From contig DEMH01000009.1 of NCBI GenBank assembly GCA_002354805.1, positions 930,001-994,000 of the forward strand: 64,000 bases of DNA, read 5' to 3'. Each line of letters starts with the position of its first letter. The first letter of the stretch is position 1. Of the stretch, positions 36,091 to 45,427 are shown one piece after another. The notes beneath the pieces were generated by a model. That model ran no database searches. It worked only from the letters and a program-made list of their open reading frames with translations, and was not told where the DNA came from. Made by a program: the position numbers and the translations under genes. Source of the stretch: Gammaproteobacteria bacterium UBA2675. GTDB taxonomy: Bacteria > Pseudomonadota > Gammaproteobacteria > Pseudomonadales > Pseudohongiellaceae.

Positions 36091-36322
36091 TGAAGTACCC
36101 GGTGTGGTGATGCCAAGGCCCGCATTATGAGCGATAGGCATGACAGGTCAAGCCGCCAGTCGGGTAATAATTTTACAGAGCAACTGTTCGTCAATTCGTT
36201 TTCAAGCCCTGGCAAAAGTGGTAAAGTCGGATTCCCTGTTGCGTCAGGTGATCATCCCACCTTTGGGACGGATTAGATGCGCTGGCAACTAGTTGAATTA
36301 TAAAGTTTTCAGGAGAGTCCCT

Positions 36323-37522
36323 GTGAATGCTGATTTCACTGCAGAAGAACTAGAGTTTCAAAAAGAGGTTCGTCAGTTTTTGGAAGCTGAGTTCCCGAAG
36401 GACATCAAACACAAGGTCGATAACGGCATTCGCCTGGAAAAAGATGACTACGTGCGATGGCAGAAAATCCTTTACAAAAAGGGCTGGGTAGCACCCAACT
36501 GGCCTGTTGAGTACGGCGGTACCGGCTGGAATCCCACCCAGAAGTACATTTTTGCCATGGAGATGGGCCTGTATGGTGCCATGGAGCCAGTTGCTTTCGG
36601 CATGAAGATGGTTGCGCCGGTCATTTACAGCTTCGGTAATGAAGAGCAGAAAAAGCGTTTCCTGCCCGATATTCTGGCCAGCAATGTCTGGTGGTGTCAG
36701 GGTTACTCCGAACCCAATGCCGGTTCCGACCTGGCGTCACTGAAAACCACCGCGGTGCGCGACGGTGATCATTATGTGGTCAACGGCACCAAGACCTGGA
36801 CGACACTCGGTCAGCACGCTGACTGGATTTTCTGCCTGGTGCGCACCGATTCAACGGTGAAAAAGCAGGAAGGTATCAGCTTCCTGTTAATTGACATGAA
36901 AACGCCTGGCATCAAGGTGTCTCCCATTGTGCTGCTGGACGGCGAACCCGAAGTCAACGAAGTACACTTCGACAATGTTCGTGTGCCAGCCGAGAATCTT
37001 ATCGGTGAAGAGAACAAGGGCTGGACTTACGCCAAAGTCCTGTTGACGCACGAGCGTACCAATATCGCCCAGGTTCCGAACTCCAAACTGAAACTGCGCA
37101 AGCTGCACAATCTGGCCGCCAACACCCCCGATGGCAACGGTGGCACTTTGCTGGACGACCCCATGTTTGCCCGCAAGCTGGCCGAAGTGGATATTCAGGT
37201 GCTGGCACTGGAGTATGCGGAGCTGCGTACCCTGGCCGCCGTAAGTGTCGGCAAGGCACCGGGTCCAGAGTCGTCCATCCTCAAGATTGTGGGTACCGAG
37301 GCGACGCAGTTCATCGATGAACTTTACATGGAAGTGGCGGCCTACCATTGCATGCCACACGTCCCTGAGCAGTTCACCGAAGGCTTTGAAGGCGAGCGGG
37401 TTGCCAAGGGCACGCTGGCGTCATCTGCCAATGTCTACTTCAATAATCGCAAGAAGTCGATCTACGGTGGATCCAACGAGGTCCAGAAAAACATTATCAG
37501 CAAAGCGGTACTGGGTCTGTAA
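36323..37522 (+). CDS. Acyl-CoA dehydrogenase (first of a pair)
   Basis: A flavin-dependent acyl-CoA dehydrogenase of 399 residues; GTG 36323 is preceded by AGGAGAG. Family motifs are WCQGYSEPNAGSDLASLKT, WTTLGQHADWIFCLVRTD, and the C-terminal KKSIYGGSNEVQKNIISK. It resembles large-subunit-type enzymes that pair with a smaller dehydrogenase (PimC/PimD-like, or FadE heteromers). The next gene encodes such a partner 41 bp downstream. About 230 bp upstream is non-coding. Confidence 0.92.
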   Translation: MNADFTAEELEFQKEVRQFLEAEFPKDIKHKVDNGIRLEKDDYVRWQKILYKKGWVAPNWPVEYGGTGWNPTQKYIFAMEMGLYGAMEPVAFGMKMVAPVIYSFGNEEQKKRFLPDILASNVWWCQGYSEPNAGSDLASLKTTAVRDGDHYVVNGTKTWTTLGQHADWIFCLVRTDSTVKKQEGISFLLIDMKTPGIKVSPIVLLDGEPEVNEVHFDNVRVPAENLIGEENKGWTYAKVLLTHERTNIAQVPNSKLKLRKLHNLAANTPDGNGGTLLDDPMFARKLAEVDIQVLALEYAELRTLAAVSVGKAPGPESSILKIVGTEATQFIDELYMEVAAYHCMPHVPEQFTEGFEGERVAKGTLASSANVYFNNRKKSIYGGSNEVQKNIISKAVLGL

Positions 37523-37563
37523 CAGCGCGCGGACCTGTCAACTGACATCAAGAGGAACAGCTA

Positions 37564-38697
37564 GTGGATTTTTCTTACAGTGATGAGCAGCAGATGCTGC
37601 AGGACAGCGTGCAGAAATTCGTAATGAGCCAGTACGACTTCGATACGCGTCGCAAGTATTTGGAAAGTGAAAAAGGGTTCAGTGATGAAGCCTGGAATCT
37701 GTTTGCCGAGCTCGGCTGGCTGACCGTGCCATTCAAGGAAGAGGATGGCGGTTTCGGTGGCTCGGCGGTTGATCTGATGGTGGTGATGGAAGAGTTTGGC
37801 AAAGGCATGGTCGTCGAGCCCTTCATCCCGACTGGTGTCATCAGCGGTGGCCTGATTACTGACCTTGGCAGTGCCGAGCAGAAAGAGGCGCTGATTGGCG
37901 CCATCATGGAAGGCAGCCTGCAACTCGCAACAGCCTATGCAGAGGCAGACAGCCGTTACAATCTGGCGGCAGTTGCAACCACCGCCACAAAAAATGGCGA
38001 TGACTATGTGCTTAATGGCACCAAGATCCAGGTGTTGAATGGACCCGCAGCCGACAAACTGCTGGTCGTTGCCCGCACCTCCGGCGGCCAATTCGACCGT
38101 GACGGTATTTCTGTATTCATTGTTGATGCGGCTGCAACTGGCATCAGCAAGCGCGAGTACACCAACGTTGATGGTCATCGTGCAGCAGAAATCCATCTGA
38201 AAGATGTCAAGGTGGCTGCATCTGAGCTGCTGGGCGCAGAGGGTGCGGCACTGCCGGCGCTGGAAGCCGCCATTGACCGTGCAACTCTTGCCGTGGGTGC
38301 GGAAGCAGTTGGTGCCATGGACAGTCTGCTGAAGAAAACCGTTGAATATGCCAAGACGCGTAAACAGTTTGGCGTGGCCATCGGCACCTTCCAGGCATTG
38401 CAGCACCGCATGTCGGAAATGTTTATCGAGTGTCAGCTGGCGCGTTCCATCGTGATCATGGCTGCGATGAAGCTCGATAGTTCAGCAACAGTGCAGGAAA
38501 AGGCTAAAGCCGTTTCCGCTGCCAAGAGTCGTGTCGGCCGCGCTATTCGCAAAGTCGGTCAGGAGGCTGTACAGATTCATGGTGGTATCGCTGTGACCGA
38601 TGAACTGGACGTAGGCCATTACTTCAAGCGTGTCACCACGATCGAGCATCTGTTTGGCAATACCGACTTCCACACACTGCGTTACGCCAGGCTGTGA
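37564..38697 (+). CDS. Acyl-CoA dehydrogenase (second of a pair)
   Basis: A 377-residue acyl-CoA dehydrogenase-like protein. The N-terminus begins MDFSYSDEQQMLQDSVQKFV, and the C-terminal domain contains QEAVQIHGGIAVTDELDVGH. The pairing with the preceding gene and the short substrate loops match the small-subunit partner of heteromeric acyl-CoA dehydrogenases. The GTG start has AGAGGAACAGCTA upstream. It leads into a histidine phosphatase and an APH-like kinase, suggesting one operon for an unusual acyl substrate. Confidence 0.9.
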   Translation: MDFSYSDEQQMLQDSVQKFVMSQYDFDTRRKYLESEKGFSDEAWNLFAELGWLTVPFKEEDGGFGGSAVDLMVVMEEFGKGMVVEPFIPTGVISGGLITDLGSAEQKEALIGAIMEGSLQLATAYAEADSRYNLAAVATTATKNGDDYVLNGTKIQVLNGPAADKLLVVARTSGGQFDRDGISVFIVDAAATGISKREYTNVDGHRAAEIHLKDVKVAASELLGAEGAALPALEAAIDRATLAVGAEAVGAMDSLLKKTVEYAKTRKQFGVAIGTFQALQHRMSEMFIECQLARSIVIMAAMKLDSSATVQEKAKAVSAAKSRVGRAIRKVGQEAVQIHGGIAVTDELDVGHYFKRVTTIEHLFGNTDFHTLRYARL

Positions 38698-38717
38698 AGG
38701 TAAGAGCAGGGTAAGGT

Positions 38718-39425
38718 TTGAGCGAACTCATTCTGGTGCGACACGGGCAGGCCTCATTCGGTGCCGCGTCCTATGACAATTTGAGTGATCTGGGGCGCCA
38801 GCAGGTGCAACTGCTCTGCAGTCACTGGCAGGCGCTCGGCGAAAAATTCGATCATGTTTACGCTGGCGATCTGCAACGACAGCAACAAACTGCCGAATTG
38901 CTGCTGCCGGTAGTAAGTGACCAGCGGGTCAAAGTTCAAAGCGGCCTTAATGAATATAATGGCGAGCCCCTGCTGCGACTCTACCTGCGCGACCATGCCC
39001 GCAATGAAGGTTACGATGTCCAGCAGGGGGCGTTGACGAAGGATCGCAAATTGTTCCAGCTGGTGCTGGAGGCGGCCAGTCGTCACTGGATTGCCGGAAC
39101 GCTGCGGGCCGCGGGACCAGACGATGCCGATTTCGAGCCATGGCTTGATTTCAAGCAACGCGTTCATGACACGCTGACCGAACTGATGGCCCGACATTCC
39201 AGAGGCAGTCGCGTACTGCTGGCCACCTCGGGAGGTGTCATCGCGAGCGCTGTGCAACGAGCGCTGGATCTGCCAGACAGTCGCACTGTAGAAACCAACT
39301 GGATGGTGTTAAACAGTGCCGTCACACGACTGGTGTATGGCCGTGGCAAGGTATCGCTGGGAAGCTTTAACTCCGTGGCCCACCTTGAAACGCCGGCCCA
39401 CCAGATGCTGGTGACTTTCCGTTAA
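38718..39425 (+). CDS. Histidine phosphatase (phosphoglycerate mutase-like)
   Basis: A 235-residue histidine phosphatase; the catalytic histidine is in the N-terminal motif LILVRHGQASFGA, and a second conserved histidine or basic region falls in SRVLLATSGGVIASAVQRAL. It starts at TTG 38718 with TAAGG upstream. Members of this group occur beside acyl-CoA dehydrogenases and APH-type kinases in many gammaproteobacteria. A role in removing phosphate from a kinase product is plausible but unproven. Confidence 0.86.
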   Translation: MSELILVRHGQASFGAASYDNLSDLGRQQVQLLCSHWQALGEKFDHVYAGDLQRQQQTAELLLPVVSDQRVKVQSGLNEYNGEPLLRLYLRDHARNEGYDVQQGALTKDRKLFQLVLEAASRHWIAGTLRAAGPDDADFEPWLDFKQRVHDTLTELMARHSRGSRVLLATSGGVIASAVQRALDLPDSRTVETNWMVLNSAVTRLVYGRGKVSLGSFNSVAHLETPAHQMLVTFR

Positions 39426-39452
39426 ATACAATAGAACAAAAAGGGATCTGCA

Positions 39453-40544
39453 ATGGTGCAACAATCTCATCAGCAATCCAATCTGGTTGACCAGGCTCAA
39501 TCGGTCAGGGAAGGCGAGGAGCTGGATCTGAACGTGCTGCGCGAGCATCTGCGCCCGGTGCTCGGTGGGCTGGTTGATAACCTGCAAGTGAAACAGTTTC
39601 CTGGTGGCTACTCCAACCTGACTTACCTGCTTAGCAGTGGAGAACAGAAGTGGGTGCTCAGACGCCCGCCGTTCGGCAGCAAGGTTAAGTCAGCGCACGA
39701 TATGGGTCGTGAATTCACGATTTTATCGGCACTGGAAAAGGTCTTTCCCTATGCCCCGAAGCCCATTCATTTTTGCGACGATCACAGCGTTCTGGGCTGT
39801 GATTTCTACCTGATGTCGTATATCGAAGGGCTGGTCATCCGTCGTGAATATCCGGATGGGCTGGCATTGTCACCAGAGCAGGTGCGCCAGCAGTTTTTTA
39901 CCCTGTTCGATGTGCTTGGCGAATTGCACTCGGTGGACCTGGTCAAGGCAGGGCTGGACAATTTCGGTAAACCTGAAGGCTACGTCACCAGACAGCTCGA
40001 GGGCTGGAGCAAGCGATATGTAAATGCCATGACCCCTGACGCTCCGGATTTTGCGCCTGTCATCGACTGGTTGCGCGATAAAAAACCCGGAGAGAGCGGT
40101 GTTGTTGGCGTGATTCACAATGACTACAAACTCGACAACGTCATCTGGTCACCAGACGACCCTATGAAGCTGATCGGTGTGCTGGACTGGGAGATGGCCA
40201 CAGTGGGTGATCCGCTGATGGATCTCGGCTGTACGCTCGGCTACTGGGCCGAGGCAGGCGACCCGGAATTTTTCCGCCAGTATCGTGCCATGCCCAGTGA
40301 TGCGCCGGGAGCGCCAACTCGAGCTGAGATCGTGGCGCGTTTCAGTGAACGCACTGGCATCAATGTCGACAATATGGATTTTTATTTCTGCTTCGGGCTG
40401 TTCCGCCTGGCCGGTATCGGCCAGCAGATTTACTACCGCTATGCGCAGGGCCTGACCAGGGATGCCCGCTTCGCGCGACTGATTGAAAAGGTGCACAGTC
40501 TGCGACAGATGTGTGAGCTGGTTATCGATCGCTCCAGGCTCTGA
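39453..40544 (+). CDS. Aminoglycoside phosphotransferase-family kinase (ACAD10/11-like)
   Basis: A 363-residue APH-fold small-molecule kinase. The kinase core shows the catalytic loop VIHNDYKLDNVIWSPDD and the metal-binding GVLDWEMATVGDPLMDLGC. This subgroup resembles the kinase half of mammalian ACAD10/ACAD11, which phosphorylates 4-hydroxyacyl-CoA before beta-oxidation. Association with two acyl-CoA dehydrogenases and a phosphatase here supports that type of pathway; it is not an antibiotic-resistance gene on this evidence. AAGGG lies eight bases before the ATG. Confidence 0.86.
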   Translation: MVQQSHQQSNLVDQAQSVREGEELDLNVLREHLRPVLGGLVDNLQVKQFPGGYSNLTYLLSSGEQKWVLRRPPFGSKVKSAHDMGREFTILSALEKVFPYAPKPIHFCDDHSVLGCDFYLMSYIEGLVIRREYPDGLALSPEQVRQQFFTLFDVLGELHSVDLVKAGLDNFGKPEGYVTRQLEGWSKRYVNAMTPDAPDFAPVIDWLRDKKPGESGVVGVIHNDYKLDNVIWSPDDPMKLIGVLDWEMATVGDPLMDLGCTLGYWAEAGDPEFFRQYRAMPSDAPGAPTRAEIVARFSERTGINVDNMDFYFCFGLFRLAGIGQQIYYRYAQGLTRDARFARLIEKVHSLRQMCELVIDRSRL

Positions 40545-40551
40545 CCTGGGA

Positions 40552-41481
40552 CTAAGGCACTATCAGGAGTACCAGTGTCATTGGTATCAGGCTGAGCAGG
40601 GTAGAGATGACTGAGGCAGCGGCTATGGTCGCCTGCCCGGTCTGATATCTGACCGAAAATACATAAGCGCTCAGACCCGCCGGCATACTCGCTGCCAGAA
40701 TCGCTGTCTTCGCCCACAAAGGTGTCACGTCAAACACGATCAGCATGGATGTTGCCATGATCAGCGGCAGGGCAATCAGCTTTAATGCGGTGATAAGCAT
40801 TGCAGGTTTTAATTGTTGCCCGACCCGGTACTGATGCAGGCTGGTGCCAAGCACAAACAGGGCGCAGGGAATGGCTGCCTCTGACATCAGTTGCAGGGCA
40901 CTGTCCAGCGGACGATAGATAGGCAGACTGAGCAGATTAAATGCCAGGCCGGCGATCAGGCTGGCAGTTAGCGGGCTGGCAACCAGCTGCCTGAGCAGTC
41001 GCGCAATACTTGTCAGCAAAGTGGAAAGGTCAAATTGTTCCCGCTCTGCAAACAGAGTAGCCACGGTGAAAAGCACCAGGTTCTGTGTGGCAATGATCAG
41101 GAATAGTGGCAGCAGCGCCTGTTCGCCAAGTGTCTGCAGCACCAGGGGTATGCCGACGATGGTGGTGTTGGAGTAGGTGGCGCCAAGCGCCAGTACCGAC
41201 TGCAGAGTGCCTGCGGCCTTCAGCAGAAACCTGGTAATCACCAGGGTCAGGCAGTACACCAGCAGCACCGGCACATAAAAAGCCAGCAGAAAGTCGGCAC
41301 CAAAGTTCTCAGGAATCTCAGCATGTGCCATGTTGATGAACAGCAGACAGGGGATAACCAGATTAAAGGTGAATCTGGCCAGTGCCTGGTATTCATTGAT
41401 GCTCAGGAAGCCGCTGCGCGCCGTGATGTAGCCTGCCAGAGCCAGTGCGAGGACGGGAAAGATGCCTTCAAACAGTAACAT
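40552..41481 (-). CDS. AEC-family (auxin efflux carrier-like) transporter
   Basis: A 309-residue inner-membrane protein with about ten TM helices in two repeats of five. Segments such as ALARFTFNLVIPCLLFINMA and LALGATYSNTTIVGIPLVLQ are typical of the AEC/membrane-transport family (PF03547). Substrate unknown. It follows the MATE exporter gene by three bases and is probably co-transcribed with it. Confidence 0.88.
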   Translation of the reverse strand: MLLFEGIFPVLALALAGYITARSGFLSINEYQALARFTFNLVIPCLLFINMAHAEIPENFGADFLLAFYVPVLLVYCLTLVITRFLLKAAGTLQSVLALGATYSNTTIVGIPLVLQTLGEQALLPLFLIIATQNLVLFTVATLFAEREQFDLSTLLTSIARLLRQLVASPLTASLIAGLAFNLLSLPIYRPLDSALQLMSEAAIPCALFVLGTSLHQYRVGQQLKPAMLITALKLIALPLIMATSMLIVFDVTPLWAKTAILAASMPAGLSAYVFSVRYQTGQATIAAASVISTLLSLIPMTLVLLIVP

Positions 41482-41484
41482 GGC

Positions 41485-42825
41485 TCAGTTCCCACCGAAG
41501 GCGGTTTTCCAGTTGCCTCGCTTAAAGATGACCAGATACATGCAGCACTTTATGATGTAGTCCGCAATCAGTGCTGCATAGACCCAGTACACGCTCAAGC
41601 CCAGCCAGAGGAACAAAGCGGTCAGTACTACGCGTCCAAACAGGAAACCGGTAAACATGATCCGGGCAGGAGAGCGTGTATCGCCAGCGCCGCGCAATGC
41701 ACCCCCCAGCGTAAACTCGATGGACATCATCGGTTGGACAATGGCCACCATGATTGTCAGCGCTACCAGGTAGTCAAGCACCAGGGGCTCGTTGATAAAA
41801 AAGCTGCCTATCAGCCGTGCGTTGAGTCCGATCACCAGACCCACAACTGCCATGATGGCGAAGGATATTTTCAGGTTGCGTCGAGCAGCCTGCTCAGCAA
41901 GATCGGGTCGCCCCGCGCCCAGGTTCTGACCTGTCATGGTGGCTGTCGCAATCGAAAAACCGATACCAATCACGATGGAAACCGAAAGAATGTTCACGCC
42001 AATGCCATACGCTGTGAACGCTTCGGTGCCGTACAGTGAGACTACCCACATGAAAGCGATGATCGAAAAATTGAAAACAGATTGCTCAATGCCCGCCGGC
42101 ACGGCGATACGAATCAACTTGCGCAGTCTGGTCATTTCCCAGTAGGGCTGTTTGACGGGTTTTAGCAACAGACGCTGCCGGGTCCACAGCAAAAAGAATA
42201 TGCCACCGACCAGCGCGTAGGAGATGCCCGCGGCATAGGCAGCCCCGATTATGCCCATGGCGGGCAAAGGACCGATACCGTAGACAAAGGCATAGGCCAG
42301 CAGAACGTTGACGATATTGCCGATGCCGGCTACCCAGACTGGGGTCAGAGCATCACCCGCCGCACGCAGCGCCGCGCTGATCACCGCCAGGAAAGAAAAG
42401 AAAACATTAAAGTAGATGAGTACTTTCAGGTACTGCGCAGCTTCTGCCAGCATAGGCCCCTGCAGCCCGAATATTGCCACCAGCGGAGTAGCCAGCCACT
42501 GAATGATTACCCACAGTGACAGTGATGCTGCCAGACAAGCCGCAGCTGACAGCTTTACAACACGGTCGGCTTCTTCCAGATTCCGGGCTCCCCAGGCGTA
42601 GGCGACCATGGTCGTCGTGCCAGCGGTGATCGAAAAAATGATCAGCTGGATCGCCATATAGATACGGTCGGCGGCGATCACCGCAGCTACTGCCTCTGCG
42701 CCGAGTTCCGCAACAATCTTGATGGCCGCAAGGTGCACCATAGACAGTAACAGGTTACCAACAATGGTCGGGCCGGCCAGCCTGAAAAGGCTCAGGCGGG
42801 GTGCTTCAGCGTTGGACACAGACAT
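41485..42825 (-). CDS. MATE-family multidrug efflux protein
   Basis: MATE proteins export drugs or metabolites in exchange for Na+ or H+. From ATG 42825 the 446-residue protein starts MSVSNAEAPRLSLFRLAGPT and has twelve membrane segments. Typical stretches are TMVAYAWGARNLEEADRVV and ATMTGQNLGAGRPDLAEQAA. A further 33 in-frame residues upstream are Arg-rich, lack conservation and are excluded. GGGA lies upstream of the chosen start. Confidence 0.9.
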   Translation of the reverse strand: MSVSNAEAPRLSLFRLAGPTIVGNLLLSMVHLAAIKIVAELGAEAVAAVIAADRIYMAIQLIIFSITAGTTTMVAYAWGARNLEEADRVVKLSAAACLAASLSLWVIIQWLATPLVAIFGLQGPMLAEAAQYLKVLIYFNVFFSFLAVISAALRAAGDALTPVWVAGIGNIVNVLLAYAFVYGIGPLPAMGIIGAAYAAGISYALVGGIFFLLWTRQRLLLKPVKQPYWEMTRLRKLIRIAVPAGIEQSVFNFSIIAFMWVVSLYGTEAFTAYGIGVNILSVSIVIGIGFSIATATMTGQNLGAGRPDLAEQAARRNLKISFAIMAVVGLVIGLNARLIGSFFINEPLVLDYLVALTIMVAIVQPMMSIEFTLGGALRGAGDTRSPARIMFTGFLFGRVVLTALFLWLGLSVYWVYAALIADYIIKCCMYLVIFKRGNWKTAFGGN

Positions 42826-43001
42826 AGAATAATCCCGGAGAGAAGCCATCGGCACACAGCGGCAATCAAGCCGCGCCGCGCGGATTGCGCTGCGAAGGAT
42901 ACGCCGATGTGGGTGCTTTGGCAAATTTGCTCAAGGCTGTGGTACGCTTGGCAACCTTGTCCGGACGGCCCGACTGGCCCATAGCCTCAGTGGAGTGATT
43001 T

Positions 43002-43652
43002 GTGCAACAACAACAGGCGCTTGTATCCGTGTCTCACTCAGTCGCCAGTCGCCTGGCAATCCTGGCTGTCGCTTTCATCAACGGCTTTGTCATCATGTCC
43101 ATAGAGCTGCTTGGTGGGCGGGTGCTGGCACCTTATTTCGGCAGCAGCGTCCATGTCTGGGGCAGTATTATCGCTGTATTCATGTTGTCGCTGTCGCTGG
43201 GTTATCTGTGGGGCGGCAAGCTGTCGCTGCGCAATCCAGGCCATCGGACATTTATCAGCTTTTTCATTTTTGCGGCCTTGCTGTGCCTGCCTATCATCTA
43301 TCTGGCTGATCCGGTGATGCGGACCATTTTTCTGTCGATTGAAGACCCGCGCTATGGCTCGCTGTGGTCTGCCGTGTTCCTGTATTTTGCCCCGATTTGT
43401 GTCATGGGCATGGTCTCGCCCTACTCGGTGAGGCTGCTGGTACTGACACAGGAGCAAAGTGGCGGTGTCGCGGGGATGCTGTACTTCGTCTCGACATTGG
43501 GCAGTGCACTCGGTACGCTGGCGACATCCTTTTATTTTGTCATGTGGTTTGAGATCAATCAGGTCATGTGGGGCTGTGTTGTCGCGTTGTTGCTGTGCGC
43601 CGCGCTGATTGCGTTCTCCAGTCGCCACGCGATCAAGGAGCAGACATCATGA
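43002..43652 (+). CDS. Membrane half of a fused-type spermidine synthase
   Basis: A 216-residue polytopic protein starting at GTG 43002. It has about six TM segments, beginning with FINGFVIMSIELLGGRVLAPYFGSS split over the first helix, and the family stretch YFVSTLGSALGTLATSFYFV. In many bacteria this membrane module is fused to a spermidine-synthase-like Rossmann domain; here the catalytic module is a separate gene overlapping by ATGA. Function of the membrane half is unknown; it may present or transport the product. Confidence 0.85.
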   Translation: MQQQQALVSVSHSVASRLAILAVAFINGFVIMSIELLGGRVLAPYFGSSVHVWGSIIAVFMLSLSLGYLWGGKLSLRNPGHRTFISFFIFAALLCLPIIYLADPVMRTIFLSIEDPRYGSLWSAVFLYFAPICVMGMVSPYSVRLLVLTQEQSGGVAGMLYFVSTLGSALGTLATSFYFVMWFEINQVMWGCVVALLLCAALIAFSSRHAIKEQTS

Positions 43653-44542
43653 ATTTTCGTATCTGGTCGCCATTGCTTTGTGTGCTTGTGCTGATAAGTG
43701 CAGCGCCTGCAAGCGCACAACGCCAGGTCATCCATGAAGAGCGCTCCCAGTATCGCAATGTGCTGGTCACTGAATTCAACGGTCAGCGCTGCATGCTGTT
43801 CAATATCCATCGCGGCGATATGAACCAGACCTGCATAGACCTGCGAAACCCCAGGCGTCTGGTATTTAACTACACCAAAATGAGTTTTGCCGGCCTGCTG
43901 ATCAATCCTGAACCTGAGCGTATTCTGGTGGCTGGCCTCGGCGGTGGCACTATTCCGATGGTCATGCGCGAACTCTACCCTGAGGCGGAAATCGATGTGC
44001 TGGAAGTCGACCAGGCTGTGGTCAATGTGGCCAGAGAGTTTTTCGGTTATCGGGAAGACGAAAAGCATGAAGTGCATGTGGTTGATGCGCGTGTGTTCAT
44101 CAAGCGTGCCGGGCTGCGCGGTGACAAGTATGATTATATCGTGCTGGACGCATTCTCGGGTGAATACATACCCGAGCACCTGCTGACGCGTGAGTTTCTG
44201 GAGGAGGTCAAGGCGATCCTGACTGATGACGGGGTGGTTGTCGCCAATACCTTTGCCTCCAGCGATCTCTACGACTATGAATCGGTGACTTATCAGGCTG
44301 TGTTTGGTGAATTCTATAACTTCAAGCGCGTCGGTAGTGGCAATCGGATCATACTTGCGACGAACGGTGAGTTGCCGGAACTCGGTGATTTGCGCAGTCG
44401 CTCACGTGATCTTTACGATGTGCTGGCACCGTATGACATGAACATACTGGAGTTTCCGCCGCTATTGACCACGGAAGCAGACTGGGATGAATCAACGCGT
44501 ATACTGACCGACCAGTACTCGCCGGCCAATCTGTTGAACTGA
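43649..44542 (+). CDS. Exported spermidine-synthase-like Rossmann protein
   Basis: A 297-residue protein with an N-terminal signal sequence (SPLLCVLVLISAAPASAQ) and a spermidine synthase/SAM-methyltransferase fold. It has the nucleotide motif LVAGLGGGTIPMVMRELYP, the acidic motif VLEVDQAVVNVAREFFG and the segment YDYIVLDAFSGEYIPEHLLT. True SpeE lacks a signal peptide, so this protein is predicted to sit outside the cytoplasm or to be tethered to its membrane partner. Its ATG overlaps the preceding gene's stop. The substrate is unknown. Confidence 0.85.
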   Translation: MNFRIWSPLLCVLVLISAAPASAQRQVIHEERSQYRNVLVTEFNGQRCMLFNIHRGDMNQTCIDLRNPRRLVFNYTKMSFAGLLINPEPERILVAGLGGGTIPMVMRELYPEAEIDVLEVDQAVVNVAREFFGYREDEKHEVHVVDARVFIKRAGLRGDKYDYIVLDAFSGEYIPEHLLTREFLEEVKAILTDDGVVVANTFASSDLYDYESVTYQAVFGEFYNFKRVGSGNRIILATNGELPELGDLRSRSRDLYDVLAPYDMNILEFPPLLTTEADWDESTRILTDQYSPANLLN

Positions 44543-44549
44543 GTCACTG

Positions 44550-44999
44550 TTACTGGCTTTTGGCGGGCTGACTCGATGCAGGTTTGCGATGCTCCAGCAG
44601 CTCGAACAGGCCCATGCCTGCCAGCATCGCGCCGACAAACACAGCTGCTTTCAGTTCGCCCGCGCCCAGCGCAACCAGCGCCGGCCCTGGACAGAACCCG
44701 GCCAGTCCCCAGCCAATACCAAAACCCAGGCTGCCCAGCACCAGGCGGCGGTCAATGGTTTTTTTGGTGGGCAGACGCAGTGGCTCTCCCAGCAGTGAGT
44801 GGCTGCGACCTCTGACCAGCGTGAATGCTATCAGCCCAACGGCAATCGCACCGGCCATCACCAGCGCCAGCGATGGATCCCAGGCACCTGCCAGGTCCAG
44901 AAAAGAAAGCACCTTGTCTGGATTGGCCATTCCGGACACCAGCAGGCCGATACCAAAAACCAGGCCGGTGACGAAGGCTGAGATAAATGTTTTGTTCAT
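44550..44999 (-). CDS. YedE-type sulfur-transport membrane protein (half 2)
   Basis: A 149-residue membrane protein of the YeeE/YedE family (PF04143), which import thiosulfate or related sulfur compounds. The conserved cysteine motif is GLAGFCPGPALVALGAG. ATG 44999 is used; an in-frame extension to 45098 overlaps the partner gene and lacks conservation. It follows yeeE with a four-base overlap, and the two half-size proteins together make one full transporter. Confidence 0.88.
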   Translation of the reverse strand: MNKTFISAFVTGLVFGIGLLVSGMANPDKVLSFLDLAGAWDPSLALVMAGAIAVGLIAFTLVRGRSHSLLGEPLRLPTKKTIDRRLVLGSLGFGIGWGLAGFCPGPALVALGAGELKAAVFVGAMLAGMGLFELLEHRKPASSQPAKSQ

Positions 45000-45427
45000 G
45001 ACAGGACGTGCCTCATGATGAAGACAGTCAAAAAGCCGGTTGCCATGAATGCCAGTGTGGCTATGACCGAGCGGGGAGAAAGCCTCGATATTCCGCACAC
45101 GCCATGTCCACTGGTGCAGCCTGCACCGTAACGGGTGCTTATTCCAACCAGCAATCCTGCGATGATCAAAAGAGGGTAGTCTGCGTCAATCTGAATACTT
45201 GGCATTTCGGCAGCCAACAGCCAGACGGCAGGCGCCAGAAGTATGCCGAGGACGAACATGATGCGCCATGTGATATCACCAGCCTGAGGATTGAGCAGCC
45301 CGCCTACGATGCCGGAGATCCCTGCGATACGGCCGTTCAGTAAAATAAACATCGCGGCTGCCAACCCTATCAGTGCGCCGCCTGCCAATGCCGCCCATGG
45401 CGTAAACGCAGCCCAGTCTATTGTCAT
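44996..45427 (-). CDS. YeeE-type sulfur-transport membrane protein (half 1)
   Basis: The first half of a split YeeE/YedE transporter, 143 residues from ATG 45427 (GGAG upstream). It has the conserved motif RYGAGCTSGHGVCGISRLS with the functional cysteines. The start overlaps the stop of the FNR-type regulator by four bases, so sulfur uptake appears to be directly coupled to an oxygen-responsive regulator. Confidence 0.88.
   Translation of the reverse strand: MTIDWAAFTPWAALAGGALIGLAAAMFILLNGRIAGISGIVGGLLNPQAGDITWRIMFVLGILLAPAVWLLAAEMPSIQIDADYPLLIIAGLLVGISTRYGAGCTSGHGVCGISRLSPRSVIATLAFMATGFLTVFIMRHVLS

Noticed and set aside
39453..40544. Aminoglycoside resistance gene
   Set aside because: The fold is APH-like, but the neighbours are acyl-CoA dehydrogenases and the sequence matches the ACAD10/11-type kinase group, so resistance is not supported.
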